Assembly: GCA_031553655.1 (NCBI GenBank) | Contig: JAVBLG010000075.1 | Coordinates: forward strand, 1 to 64,000 | Length of the DNA stretch: 64,000 nucleotides | DNA from: JAVBLG01 sp031553655 | Lineage (GTDB): Bacteria; Desulfobacterota; Desulfovibrionia; Desulfovibrionales; Desulfovibrionaceae | Direction: 5' to 3' | In this document: piece after piece, positions 42,307-51,108 of the stretch | Layout of the letters: each line of letters starts with the position of its first letter | How positions within the stretch are numbered: position 1 is the first letter of the stretch | Translations under genes and position numbers: made by a program | The notes under the pieces: model-generated | What the model saw: the letters and a program-made list of their open reading frames with translations, nothing else | Databases searched by the model: none | Told to the model about the DNA's origin: nothing

Positions 42307-43260
42307 ATGGAAATTCTGGACATAAAATTTAAATCGCATGGGCAGAGCGGCTTTTTCAAAGGATTTGAAGGAGCCAAACCTGGCGATACTCTTATATTGG
42401 AAACCGAGCAAGGATTGCGCATAGGGCGGGTTGTGGCCGTCTATGAAGAAATCCCCCCCGGAGTGGACGAAGCTCTCCAGGGCAATGCTCTACGCCTGGC
42501 CACCGAGGAAGATTTACTGAGAAGCGCCGAAAATGGGCGCATGGCAAGCGAAGTGGCCGCCTTTTGCCGCGGGTGCATCCAAAATCGCAAGCTCGACATG
42601 AAGCTCGTGGATGTGGAAGTCTATTTCGACCGAAGCAAAATCATCTTTTTCTTCACAGCCCCGGCACGTATCGATTTTCGGGATCTGGTCAAGGATCTGG
42701 TACGCGAATACCGCGCCCGTATAGAGCTGCGGCAAATCGGGGTGCGCCACGAAACCCAGATGGTGGGCGCGGTGGGTAATTGCGGCTCGGTGTGCTGCTG
42801 CCGCAAATTTTTGCGCTCTTTTGCCCCGGTTACGATCAAGATGGCCAAAGAACAAAATTTGTTTCTCAACCCGGCAAAAATATCGGGTATTTGCGGCCGT
42901 CTTCTCTGCTGCCTCAGCTTCGAGCAGGAAAATTACGACACTTTTCACCGCAATTGCCCGAAGCTCGGCAAAAAATACAGTACCACCAAGGGCAACATGA
43001 AAGTTTTGCGCGGCAATATTTTTCGCAATTCCATTAATGTACTGAACGACCAGGGCGAAGAAATCGAACTTACCCTTGACGAATGGAAAGCCATAAATCC
43101 CCGGCGTCCGGAATCTTCCGCCCCGCAGGGCGGAAAGCAGGAAAAGCAGGATAACAAGGGCAAAAACGGGGCTTACCCCGAGCTTATGACCATTTGCTAT
43201 TCGCCCGACGCTCTTGACGAGCAGGAACTTTCAGACCTCAAAAATCTTGAAGACGGTTAG
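42307..43260 (+). CDS. PSP1 (RicT/YaaT-like) family protein
   Basis: A 317-aa cytoplasmic protein. The PSP1 domain (about 50-230) carries RHETQMVGAVGNCGSVCCCRKFL and NPAKISGICGRLLCCLSFE (about 198-216), Cys clusters that in RicT-type proteins hold a [4Fe-4S] cluster as part of an RNA-processing regulator. The C-terminal 60 residues are polar. In Gram-negative anaerobes the role is not established. Its TAG stop is formed with the first bases of a family A palindrome. It is immediately upstream of metG. Confidence 0.85.
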   Translation: MEILDIKFKSHGQSGFFKGFEGAKPGDTLILETEQGLRIGRVVAVYEEIPPGVDEALQGNALRLATEEDLLRSAENGRMASEVAAFCRGCIQNRKLDMKLVDVEVYFDRSKIIFFFTAPARIDFRDLVKDLVREYRARIELRQIGVRHETQMVGAVGNCGSVCCCRKFLRSFAPVTIKMAKEQNLFLNPAKISGICGRLLCCLSFEQENYDTFHRNCPKLGKKYSTTKGNMKVLRGNIFRNSINVLNDQGEEIELTLDEWKAINPRRPESSAPQGGKQEKQDNKGKNGAYPELMTICYSPDALDEQELSDLKNLEDG

Positions 43261-43293
43261 AGCATTTTGCGAATGAAATTAGTTAAATGCTCT
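43259..43293. repeat. 35-bp palindrome, family A copy 5
   Basis: AGAGCATTTTGCG and TTAAATGCTCT arms. The AG is part of the TAG stop of the PSP1 gene. Confidence 0.88.
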
Positions 43294-43366
43294 AAGAGCA
43301 TATCCGCCCGTAGGCTCACAAATCAGCATTTCGGCGGCAGCTGCCGCAATATTCAAAGGAGTCCCC

Positions 43367-45403
43367 GTGTCCGCGCCATCTTACTACATAACAACACCCA
43401 TTTATTACGTTAACGCCAAACCGCACCTTGGCCACGCCTATACCACCATTGTGGCCGACGCTTTGGCCCGCTTTCATGCTCTGCTTGGCGACAATACCAG
43501 ATTTCTTACCGGCACGGACGAGCATGGGGACAAAATTGTTCAGGCCGCCGAAAAGGCCGGGCTTGAACCTCAGGCTTTTGTGGACAAGGTCAGTTCCGAA
43601 TTTTTCGCTTTGTGGCCCAAGCTGGGCATTGCCAATTATCATACTGTGCGCACCACAGACGAAAAGCACAAAAAAATCGTCCAGCAGTTCATGCAGAAGG
43701 TTTATGACGCCGGCGACATTTACTTCGGCGAGTTCGGAGGCCATTATTGTTATGGCTGCGAGCGCTTTTACACCGACAAGGAACTTGTGGACGGAGTCTG
43801 CCCCCAGCATCAAACCAAGCCGGAATTCATCAGCGAGAAAAACTACTTTTTCCGCATGTCCAAATACCTGCCCTGGCTTATAGAGCATATCAAGGCCAAC
43901 CCCGATTTTATCCGGCCCGAGCGCTACCGTTCCGAAACTCTGGCCATGCTTGAAGGCGCGGTGCTTGAAGATTTGTGCATATCCCGGCCCAAATCGCGTC
44001 TGACTTGGGGCATTGAGTTGCCGTTTGACAGTAACTATGTCTGCTATGTGTGGTTTGACGCCCTGCTCAACTATATCAGCGCCCTGAACTGGCCGGACGG
44101 AAAGGAATATGCCGATTATTGGCCGGGCGAGCATTTGGTGGCCAAAGACATTCTTAAGCCGCACGCGGTTTTCTGGCCCGCCATGCTCAAGTCGGCCGGA
44201 GAGCCTATCTATAAGCACCTAAATGTACACGGCTACTGGCTGATTCGCGATGCAAAGATGTCAAAATCGCTGGGTAATGTGGTCGAGCCTCTGGACATCT
44301 GCTCGCGCTTCGGAATTGACCAGTTCCGCTTTTTCCTGCTGCGCGACATGCATTTCGGATCTGACGCAAGTTTTTCCGAAGAATCACTGGCAAGACGCAT
44401 CAATTCCGACCTGGCCAATGATCTGGGCAATCTTTTCAGCCGCGTATTGTCCATGAATGCTAAATATTTCAATGGAGTAGTTCCAGAAGCCGCCAAGGCC
44501 TCGGAAGAAGACGAACTAAATCTGCTTAATTTGGCCGACTCAGCCTTACGAAATTACGTGGACCTGTTCGGTCGGGTGCGCTTCTCCCAGGCTTTGGAAG
44601 CATTATGGGAGCTGGTACGCGCCCTTAACAAATATGTGGACAGCCGCGCGCCCTGGACCCTGCACAAGAACGGTCAGAACGAACTTCTGGCCACAGTAAT
44701 GTATACCCTGCTGGAATGCTTACTGAAAATAGCCGTATGCCTATGGCCGGTAATGCCCGGAACCTGCAAGGCTATGCTGGAACAGCTTGGCTGCGGCGCA
44801 AAATGTCGCCTGGACGAACCGGTTACGGATCTCATGACCGAAATATCCACTTGGAATCAGCTTGTACCCGGCGATCCGGTTGCCCCTTCGTCTAACCTGT
44901 TCCCGCGTATCATGCTGGAAGAAGCTAAGGCTGAAAGCGGCAAGAATGACGTGGTGAAAAAAGGCAAGGACCAGAAAAAAGCGGCTGCGGCCGATGCTGA
45001 AAAAGGCGCTGCGGCCGATAAAGCCTGCTCCGCCGATTCCAACGCGGCCTGTTCCTGCGGCGACGGAGTTCTGGAAAATATCTCGTTTGACGATTTCAAG
45101 CGGGCCGATCTGCGGGTGGGTACGGTTGTCGGTTCCGAGCGCCATCCCAATGCCGACAAACTGCTGCTTTTGCGCATTGATTTGGGCGAAGGTCTTCCTC
45201 GACAGATTATTTCCGGACTGGCCGATTTTTATAGCCCGGACGATGTGCTGGGACGGCAGGTTTGCGTAATAGCCAACCTGGCCCCGCGTAAAATACGCGG
45301 TCTGGAGTCGCGCGGCATGGTGCTCACCGCCAAACGGGCCGACGGCGGTCTGGAGCTGATAGCCCCTTCGGGTGTGGTGCCCGCCGGAGAGAAAATATCT
45401 TAG
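43367..45403 (+). CDS. metG: Methionyl-tRNA synthetase with C-terminal tRNA-binding domain
   Basis: A 678-aa class I synthetase starting at GTG 43367 after AAGGAG. The HIGH motif is HLGH (20-23) and the KMSKS motif is at 297-301. The zinc site is the single-knuckle type, CYGCERF and CPQH, as in Thermus MetRS. An Ala/Lys linker (about 525-565) holds an odd Cys-rich piece (KACSADSNAACSCGDG). The last 110 residues form the OB-fold tRNA-binding domain (FDDFKRADLRVGTVVGSERH, ADKLLLLRIDLG). A family B palindrome follows directly. Confidence 0.96.
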   Translation: MSAPSYYITTPIYYVNAKPHLGHAYTTIVADALARFHALLGDNTRFLTGTDEHGDKIVQAAEKAGLEPQAFVDKVSSEFFALWPKLGIANYHTVRTTDEKHKKIVQQFMQKVYDAGDIYFGEFGGHYCYGCERFYTDKELVDGVCPQHQTKPEFISEKNYFFRMSKYLPWLIEHIKANPDFIRPERYRSETLAMLEGAVLEDLCISRPKSRLTWGIELPFDSNYVCYVWFDALLNYISALNWPDGKEYADYWPGEHLVAKDILKPHAVFWPAMLKSAGEPIYKHLNVHGYWLIRDAKMSKSLGNVVEPLDICSRFGIDQFRFFLLRDMHFGSDASFSEESLARRINSDLANDLGNLFSRVLSMNAKYFNGVVPEAAKASEEDELNLLNLADSALRNYVDLFGRVRFSQALEALWELVRALNKYVDSRAPWTLHKNGQNELLATVMYTLLECLLKIAVCLWPVMPGTCKAMLEQLGCGAKCRLDEPVTDLMTEISTWNQLVPGDPVAPSSNLFPRIMLEEAKAESGKNDVVKKGKDQKKAAAADAEKGAAADKACSADSNAACSCGDGVLENISFDDFKRADLRVGTVVGSERHPNADKLLLLRIDLGEGLPRQIISGLADFYSPDDVLGRQVCVIANLAPRKIRGLESRGMVLTAKRADGGLELIAPSGVVPAGEKIS

Positions 45404-45532
45404 CCAAATAGCGTCTTTTGTCCAATTGGCATCGTCAAGCGGGCTTTTTGCTCAAGTCGAGTATTAGAAAAATACACTCCTTTCGCAAAAAGCCCGCTTT
45501 CCTCGCCCTTGGTCAAAAATACGCTATTTGGC
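45403..45532. repeat. Nested palindromic element, family B copy 3, between convergent genes
   Basis: Outer arms GCCAAATAGCG and CGCTATTTGGC are perfect over 11 bp. Inner arms AAGCGGGCTTTTTGC and GCAAAAAGCCCGCTT are perfect over 15 bp around the core TCAAGTCGAGTATTAG and CACTCCTTTC. It fills the whole gap between metG and the Crp/Fnr gene and could end transcription from both sides. Confidence 0.92.
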
Positions 45533-45533
45533 C

Positions 45534-46232
45534 CTATGCTGTGTCGTTTTCTTCCGAGGCATAGGCCAGCAACGTGGCCACATCGTGAATGCGCAGCTCT
45601 TTTTTGCTGTATTCGCCGATTACGCCTTCATCGCGCAACCTGCTCAGGGCCTTGTGCAGCGAGCTTCGGTGAATGCCCAGAAGAGCGGCCAGCTCCTGAC
45701 GGGCCAGGCGCGGCACAATTTTGCCGTCCACCAGATTGAAAAGATGCATGCTGTATAATGCGCGGCACACATTGGCAAACGAGCTGAAAATGCGCTCGCC
45801 GGACAGGTTTACATACAGGATTCGCAGTTTACGACTGAGCGAATCAAGCATGTTCATGATCAATTCCGGATACTGGCGCGTAAATTCCGTGTTAATCAGC
45901 TTTTTTGGAAAAAAAACCGCCTCGGTACTCTCCATGCAGGTGAACACATAGTTGCGCGTCATCTGGAGCATAGGTATTTCGTTGAACAACGTTCCTCTGC
46001 CCATGTATAGATGCGCCCGTTCCTTGCCGCCGGCCGAGATATTTGAAAGCATTACGCCGCCTCTGCGGATGAAATACATTCCGGTGGCGGCCGAGGCGTG
46101 ATCGCGTCCCGAAATAACCGCACGTGCGGGAAAGGACACCGGAGTGCCCAACGCCAGCACTTTTTCCCAAGGTTTATTCAAATCTATAAGAATAATAGGC
46201 AAAAACTCGTCGCCGGCAGGAACGGAGCTCAT
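45534..46232 (-). CDS. Crp/Fnr-family transcriptional regulator
   Basis: A 232-aa regulator. The cyclic-nucleotide-binding-like domain spans about 20-130 (GMYFIRRGGVMLSNIS, GRGTLFNEIPML), without the Cys set of FNR and without a clear cAMP pocket. The C-terminal HTH has RLARQELAALLGIHRSSLHKALSRLRDEGVI (about 176-206). It lies downstream of the MFS transporter on the same strand and may control it or a respiratory or catabolic gene set; ligand unknown. Confidence 0.85.
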   Translation of the reverse strand: MSSVPAGDEFLPIILIDLNKPWEKVLALGTPVSFPARAVISGRDHASAATGMYFIRRGGVMLSNISAGGKERAHLYMGRGTLFNEIPMLQMTRNYVFTCMESTEAVFFPKKLINTEFTRQYPELIMNMLDSLSRKLRILYVNLSGERIFSSFANVCRALYSMHLFNLVDGKIVPRLARQELAALLGIHRSSLHKALSRLRDEGVIGEYSKKELRIHDVATLLAYASEENDTA

Positions 46233-46284
46233 AAGGACTCCTGTGGGGGGGATTGGCCCCCGGTTTACGCCATGGAACAGGTCT

Positions 46285-46315
46285 GGGCTCCGGCTTCGCG
46301 CCGGAGCCCGTTTTA
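46285..46315. terminator. GC-rich hairpin between the MFS and Crp/Fnr genes
   Basis: GGGCTCCGGC-TTCGC-GCCGGAGCCC with GTTTTAATTTA on the plus-strand side. The U-run suits plus-strand transcription, yet the flanking genes are on the minus strand; it may stop antisense reads or act as an mRNA-stabilising hairpin. Confidence 0.7.
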
Positions 46316-46340
46316 ATTTATCAAAATCTTCTTATAGGCT

Positions 46341-47837
46341 TTAAGATATTTCCTCCAACGACTTCCCGCCCGTCCGTTGCCCGAAAAGCAGTAAAAAGGG
46401 CACCGGCAAAACAAACAATATCGCGCAGGTAATGAAAATGGCCGGGATGTCATAATTAATCAAGCCCACCGTTCCACCAAAGGCTGCAAGAACAACTGGA
46501 ATAACATATTGGAAGCCGGAAACGGAAAGTCTGGCCAACCCGTTGTGCGCGCCGGTGGAAGTATTGCGCATATGCGTGGGATAGGACTCCGCCGTGTAGG
46601 AAAACAGCATGAAGTTGGAGGCCATGTTAAACACGCTCAAAATAAATCCACAGGCCGCCACCAGGTAGAAATGGGTGGAAACCTGAGCGAACAGGTAAGC
46701 CGCGCAGGCTGACAGGGTAAGCGTGGCCGCTATGGGCAGCTTGCGTCCGCCCTTGTCGGCTATGAGCGAGGCCAGATAACAGCCTGCGGGCACGCCACAA
46801 CTGATCAAGGTCATGATGGTAAGCATGGCGGCATGATCGTAGACCATCAGCGCTTCCCCGGTGGCGGCGTCAATGGCGGCCTTGCCCGTTGCCGGATCGA
46901 TAACCGGTATGGAGGCCAGCAGCTTGCCCGTCCAGGAGGTAAAGGTAAATCCGGCCGGAGTCAGGCACAGGAAAAGCAGGGCCAGCAACAATGTACGCCC
47001 GATATACTTGCGGGTGAACATACCGCCGAGGGTTTCCATAACATTAGATCTGGGGGTCACCTTTCCGGCGGCCTCGGATAAATCAATATTTCGACCAGTT
47101 ATTTCCAGAATTATCTTTTCAGCCTCATCCACACGGTTTTGGCTGACCAACCAGCGTGGGGATTCCTTGAGATATTTGAGGGCAACCACAAAGCCAAGCA
47201 GGCCAACGCCGCCAAAATAAAATACCCAGCGCCAGGCGTCGGGCGACAACGGCACCACCAAGCGGCAGATAAAGGCAATTACCGGCACGGCGCAAAAGCC
47301 TACGGCAGCCACAAGTCCCTGCCACTTACCCCGCGATTCGGCCGGAGCCATTTCCGCTATGTAAGCCTGAGAACATACCATGAGACAAAACACCCCGAAG
47401 CCGGTAAGCGAGCGGGCCACAATGAACAGAGTAAGGCTCTCTATTGGCAATCCGTTGATTATCGAACATACGGAAAACAACACTATGGCGCATAAAAACG
47501 TATTGCGCCTGCCGATGAAATCGGAGATCACCCCTCCAAGAAAGCCTCCGGAGGTCATGCCGATGAAATACCAGAAAATTATATGGGCCATGGCCTGATT
47601 GGACTCGGCTTGGGCCAGCCCCCACGATTTGAATATGGCCGGGGCGATGAAGCCAAAGTTCCAATTGTCCATCTGTTCAAAAAAATAGGCCATCATTATG
47701 ATGAAAAAAATGACCTTATGCATTCCGGTTACGGCCAACCCGTCAAAATAATTATTCCTGACTCTGGCCCCGGCCGGTGCGCCGGGCGCGGAACCATTAT
47801 TGGAGACAGCGGCTGAATTTAATGTGCCAGCGGACAT
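46341..47837 (-). CDS. MFS transporter (sugar/aromatic-acid symporter type)
   Basis: A 498-aa inner-membrane protein with about 12 hydrophobic segments. ATG 47837 has AGGAG before it. The loop motifs GGVISDFIGRRN (between helices 2 and 3) and ESRGKWQGL are those of the major facilitator superfamily. A periplasmic insert of about 25 residues (IDPATGKAAIDAATGEALMV) between helices 7 and 8 is unusual. The closest groups are metabolite:H+ symporters for organic acids; substrate unknown. It follows an outer-membrane channel-like gene on the same strand, so the pair could span both membranes. Confidence 0.85.
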   Translation of the reverse strand: MSAGTLNSAAVSNNGSAPGAPAGARVRNNYFDGLAVTGMHKVIFFIIMMAYFFEQMDNWNFGFIAPAIFKSWGLAQAESNQAMAHIIFWYFIGMTSGGFLGGVISDFIGRRNTFLCAIVLFSVCSIINGLPIESLTLFIVARSLTGFGVFCLMVCSQAYIAEMAPAESRGKWQGLVAAVGFCAVPVIAFICRLVVPLSPDAWRWVFYFGGVGLLGFVVALKYLKESPRWLVSQNRVDEAEKIILEITGRNIDLSEAAGKVTPRSNVMETLGGMFTRKYIGRTLLLALLFLCLTPAGFTFTSWTGKLLASIPVIDPATGKAAIDAATGEALMVYDHAAMLTIMTLISCGVPAGCYLASLIADKGGRKLPIAATLTLSACAAYLFAQVSTHFYLVAACGFILSVFNMASNFMLFSYTAESYPTHMRNTSTGAHNGLARLSVSGFQYVIPVVLAAFGGTVGLINYDIPAIFITCAILFVLPVPFLLLFGQRTGGKSLEEIS

Positions 47838-47909
47838 ATGCGCTCCTGCTGTTATTGTTTTATAGGGTATTTCCTCATACCGTACAAGAGGAGACAGAAA
47901 ACGTCGCAC

Positions 47910-48836
47910 TTACCAGAGCTTGCCTATCTTAAACTCAAAGCGCACGTTTTCCACCTTGGCGGGGCTTTCGGTATATTGCATAACAGGAAAAAAAGCGCCC
48001 ACACCCGCCCACATACCCAGCGGTTCTATGGCCACGTTGACCGAAGGCCCCACAAACCATTCGGTGTAACCGTTGCGCAGATCTCTGGTGCGGCCTCTCA
48101 CTTCCTTGTCTGAGGCGTTCTGCCAGATCATGGTGCTTTCAATGCCTATATCAAAATAATCGAACAAATAGCGGGCCTGGGTGTTCCATTGGAACTGGTC
48201 ACCCAAACGCACGTCCTGGTTACCGCGATCAAAACGGGTGTTCCACACGCCTTCGGTTTCAACCTTAATGTCCTTGGTCAGAAATTTACCCACAGCGGCC
48301 TGACCGCGAAAACCCCAGACGCCAAAACCCGGAGGGTTGTCTGTGGTCCAGCCGGCTATGGGCAGCAGAACCGCGGCACTTGCGGAAGCGGTAAAAGGAT
48401 CGCCCCGGCGCTCGTTCCAAGGCGACAGGGTGAGCCCCAGAACAGAATCGCCTATGCCGTAAATGTACTGCGGGTCAGGTTCGGGGTTGGTGCGCCGGTT
48501 ATTGATGTAAGGGGTGGTGGACCATATTTCCAGATAATCGGTAATGCCGTAACGTACCTTCAGAAACCAGGCTTGGCTGAAAACGTCGGAACCTTTATAA
48601 TCGCCAAAGGCGGTCACCTTGTCGGCGAAGGAAGCATTGATTACGGTAAGCAGAACGCCGTCGGGCATGCTGCCCGCCCCGGCTATGTTAACATTCACCG
48701 GAGGGCCGAAAATCATTTTGGAACGAGTGCTTTGCTTCTGAGGTGTTCTTTCCTCCTCTGCCGCCGAGGAAGAAGTTTGCGAAGCGAAAATGAGCGCGGC
48801 AAGAATGAGAGGGAGGAAGATGAATCTTATTTTCAT
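47910..48836 (-). CDS. Outer-membrane channel-like protein (phenol meta-pathway transporter family)
   Basis: A 308-aa exported protein. The signal peptide (KIRFIFLPLILAALIFASQT) ends near SSSAAEEE. The mature part has alternating amphipathic beta strands (VRYGITDYLEIWSTTPYI, GVWGFRGQAAVGKFLTKDIKVETEG) and a terminal aromatic residue (GKLW), as in beta-barrel proteins. The pattern matches the MetA-pathway-of-phenol-degradation family of putative outer-membrane channels. It precedes the MFS gene by 72 nt. Confidence 0.75.
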   Translation of the reverse strand: MKIRFIFLPLILAALIFASQTSSSAAEEERTPQKQSTRSKMIFGPPVNVNIAGAGSMPDGVLLTVINASFADKVTAFGDYKGSDVFSQAWFLKVRYGITDYLEIWSTTPYINNRRTNPEPDPQYIYGIGDSVLGLTLSPWNERRGDPFTASASAAVLLPIAGWTTDNPPGFGVWGFRGQAAVGKFLTKDIKVETEGVWNTRFDRGNQDVRLGDQFQWNTQARYLFDYFDIGIESTMIWQNASDKEVRGRTRDLRNGYTEWFVGPSVNVAIEPLGMWAGVGAFFPVMQYTESPAKVENVRFEFKIGKLW

Positions 48837-48970
48837 ATTTTATCCCTTGATCGATAGCCTTAAATTGTTGTGTGCAATTGGAACGGCGGGCGTGAACGGC
48901 CCATCCGCCAGTGCGGGCATCGGGAAAATATGGAAAAGCTTCAAATCGTTTTTTATGAAGGCCAGATCTT
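48837..48970. other. Intergenic region before the outer-membrane protein gene
   Basis: It should carry the promoter for the minus-strand outer-membrane/MFS genes. No specific site is recognised. Confidence 0.35.
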
Positions 48971-49005
48971 AGAGCATTTTACTAATTCCATTCGCAAAAC
49001 GCTCT
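48971..49005. repeat. 35-bp palindrome, family A copy 6
   Basis: AGAGCATTTTAC and GCAAAACGCTCT. Read with the gene (minus strand), it begins within the TAG stop of trxB. Confidence 0.88.
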
Positions 49006-49924
49006 AAAGAGTTCTTAAGTAGCGGTCAGCCATCAGCGCGGCTATGGTTCCGTCAGCCGCCGCTGTTGTGAGCTGCCTGAACTGTTTCACATTGATGTCT
49101 CCAGCGGAAAAAACTCCGGGAATATTGGTGCGCATATTTTCGTCGGCTTTCATGTATCCGGCGTCGTCAAGGTCCAAAACACCCTTGAACAGCTCTGAAT
49201 TGGGCAATTGGCCCATAAAAACGAAAATACCGTCCACTTCGACTCTGATTTTTTCACCGGTATTTTTATTTTCCAACAGCGCGGCCCTGAGGCTGCCGTT
49301 TTCCAGCTCCACGTCCGCAACTGTGCAACACAGCTGACCGTTGACGTCTTCACAGCAAAGCAGGCGATCCTGGGTTTGTTTTGCCGCAAAAAACCTGTCC
49401 ATCTGCTCCACCATGGTTATGTGCGACACACCCAGCTGTTTCAAATAAAGGGCTTCGTCAAAAGCGCTGTTGCCGCCGCCGGCCACAAGCACTTTTTTGT
49501 CCTTGTAGGGGGCTCCGTCACATATGGCGCAATAATGTACCTGGTCGCATTCGGTGGGCAGATCCAGAGGTATGGGCTTTCTTCCAGTGGCCACAATCAC
49601 GGTTCCGGCTTCGTAAAGCGCGTCTTCGGTTTCAATGATTTTAGGCTGAGCCTTAAGATCAAGATTTGTAATTTCGCAGACTTCCTCAACTGTTACGCCA
49701 AGGTGATCCACCTGTTCGCGCACTTTTTGCATCAATTCCATGCCATGCACTTCAATATAGGAAGGATAATTTTCCACTGTATAGGTGGAATTGGCCAGCC
49801 CGCCGGTGATATTGCTCTCAAGCATCACACAGCTTCTGTTGGCCCTGGCCGCGTATATGGCGGCCGTCATTCCGGCCATGCCGCCGCCGATAATTGCCAC
49901 ATCGAATTTTTTGCGTTCTTTCAT
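49004..49924 (-). CDS. trxB: Thioredoxin reductase-like flavoprotein
   Basis: A 306-aa FAD/NAD(P)H disulfide reductase. The FAD motif is AIIGGGMAGMTAAIYAAR (10-27), the redox pair is CAICDG (about 132-137), the NAD(P) motif is VLVAGGGNSAFDEALYL, and the FAD C-motif is GVFSAGDINVKQFRQLTTAAADG. The nucleotide-binding sequence lacks the usual HRR of NADPH-dependent TrxB, so NADH or a ferredoxin-type donor is possible. It follows its thioredoxin by 17 nt and presumably reduces it. Confidence 0.9.
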   Translation of the reverse strand: MKERKKFDVAIIGGGMAGMTAAIYAARANRSCVMLESNITGGLANSTYTVENYPSYIEVHGMELMQKVREQVDHLGVTVEEVCEITNLDLKAQPKIIETEDALYEAGTVIVATGRKPIPLDLPTECDQVHYCAICDGAPYKDKKVLVAGGGNSAFDEALYLKQLGVSHITMVEQMDRFFAAKQTQDRLLCCEDVNGQLCCTVADVELENGSLRAALLENKNTGEKIRVEVDGIFVFMGQLPNSELFKGVLDLDDAGYMKADENMRTNIPGVFSAGDINVKQFRQLTTAAADGTIAALMADRYLRTL

Positions 49925-49941
49925 ACTGCCTCCAGAGCCAA

Positions 49942-50253
49942 TTATCTGGCATTATCAAAGAAGGTTGTCAGTTCGCGCGGATTCATCAGTCCGGTCTTCA
50001 CAGCCGCTACTTTGCCGTTTTTCAACACCAAAATAGTGGGCACGCGTTCCACGCCAAGATCGGCCATGGCCTGGGGCTCTTCTTCGCTGTCGAGCTTGAA
50101 AAGTGAAGCCTGCGGGCGCTGAGCGGAAAACTTTTCCATAACCTTTTCCATATTCTTGCAATGCGGGCATAGTTTTTTGGAGCAAAGCAGCACGCCCTGC
50201 CCGGAAGAAGCGATTGTTTCTTTGTAATTTTCGTTGGTTAATTGAGTATACAT
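49942..50253 (-). CDS. Thioredoxin-like protein with a CPHC active site
   Basis: A 103-aa protein. LLCSKKLCPHCKNMEKVM (about 23-40) gives a CPHC active site instead of CGPC; this dipeptide usually raises redox potential, as in DsbA. The cis-Pro is in VPTILVLKNGKVAA. There is no signal peptide, so it is cytoplasmic. An additional Cys lies 7 residues before the active site. It is the first gene of the trx-trxB pair on the minus strand, divergent from a small protein and the sulfatase-like gene. Confidence 0.88.
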   Translation of the reverse strand: MYTQLTNENYKETIASSGQGVLLCSKKLCPHCKNMEKVMEKFSAQRPQASLFKLDSEEEPQAMADLGVERVPTILVLKNGKVAAVKTGLMNPRELTTFFDNAR

Positions 50254-50538
50254 AAATTTTATCCTCCTAATTCAGCGTATTTTGTCCGCCGCAAATCGCC
50301 GCATATGATGTCGGCGGGCGGAACCCGACCGACGCGGTTTGACGGCTCACAGGCTCGCGGTCGCGACTACCGTCGCCTTTAAGGGCATGGGGCGGAACGG
50401 TTTAAATCTGACCTTATAGTTCTTTTATTCACATATTTCGTCTTTTAATGTCGCGTACACGACGTTTTTCAATTTTTTTTCATGCGATTAAATCCGCATG
50501 GCGAAGCAAGAAGCAAACTCTGCCGGGAGGGCAAAACA
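50254..50538. other. Divergent intergenic region between trx and a small plus-strand gene
   Basis: About 285 nt holding promoters for both directions. No operator or clear box was recognised. Confidence 0.35.
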
Positions 50539-50835
50539 ATGAAACACCGTCCTGTAATTTGTATTTTGGACGACGACAAAGACCGCTGCCTGCGTGAAGA
50601 ACGTGCTCTGGATGCCGCTATCAAGGCAAAAAAACTGGAAGTTTCGGGAATGTCCAATTTCGGACCCAATCATCTGGCCCGCACCGGACTTGAAATTTTT
50701 CCGGCCATTGAAGTGGATGGAGTATATTTCACTCCCAAAAACAGCGGCCGGGAACTTGTATATGAAGATCTGTGCGATTTTTTGGACATGCTGACGCGCA
50801 GGAAGCTTATCGGCGGCTCGGAGATGCCTTGCTGA
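50539..50835 (+). CDS. Small thioredoxin-fold-like protein, unknown function
   Basis: A 98-aa protein starting at ATG 50539 with GGGAGG before it. The pattern of a beta strand (RPVICILDDD), a helix (EERALDAAIKAKKLE), strands (FPAIEVDGVYFT) and a final helix (EDLCDFLDML) suggests a thioredoxin-like fold without a CxxC. The protein at 52683-52973 shows the same order of elements, with VAVEVDG and GKEL in place of PAIEVDG and GREL. The two flank the sulfatase-superfamily gene. A MPC end gives a C-terminal Cys. Confidence 0.6.
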   Translation: MKHRPVICILDDDKDRCLREERALDAAIKAKKLEVSGMSNFGPNHLARTGLEIFPAIEVDGVYFTPKNSGRELVYEDLCDFLDMLTRRKLIGGSEMPC

Positions 50836-51108
50836 CCAGGGCATAAAATTGAAGCGATTAAATAGGCATTTTGTTCAAAAAATAATTATTTGCGCAAAAC
50901 GTCGCACAAAAGACGTTTTTTGAGGACTGAAGCGTTTAATATCGCTTTTAAGGGCATAATATTCGGGCGGAAAAATTACTTTTTTCACAATCGGAGCGGC
51001 CGTATAAACAGCCGCCGATGTAACTACACATCCGACAAACCCCGTCAGACGGGGTTGCCGTCAAACCTCGGGACTTTCACCACGAAGCGTCCCGAACCGG
51101 AGGGCTTT
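50836..51108 (+). promoter_or_regulatory. Leader region of the sulfatase-like gene with a hairpin
   Basis: AACCCCGTC (51038-51046) and GACGGGGTT (51048-51056) form an inverted repeat about 55 nt before the start codon, with no T-run. It may be a leader hairpin or a small operator. No gene is supported here. Confidence 0.4.

Noticed and set aside
50821..50865. Second selenoprotein candidate, TGA after Met-Pro-Cys at the end of the small gene 50539-50835
   Set aside because: Read-through would add only nine residues with no conserved pattern, and no suitable hairpin was seen. It is treated as a normal stop.
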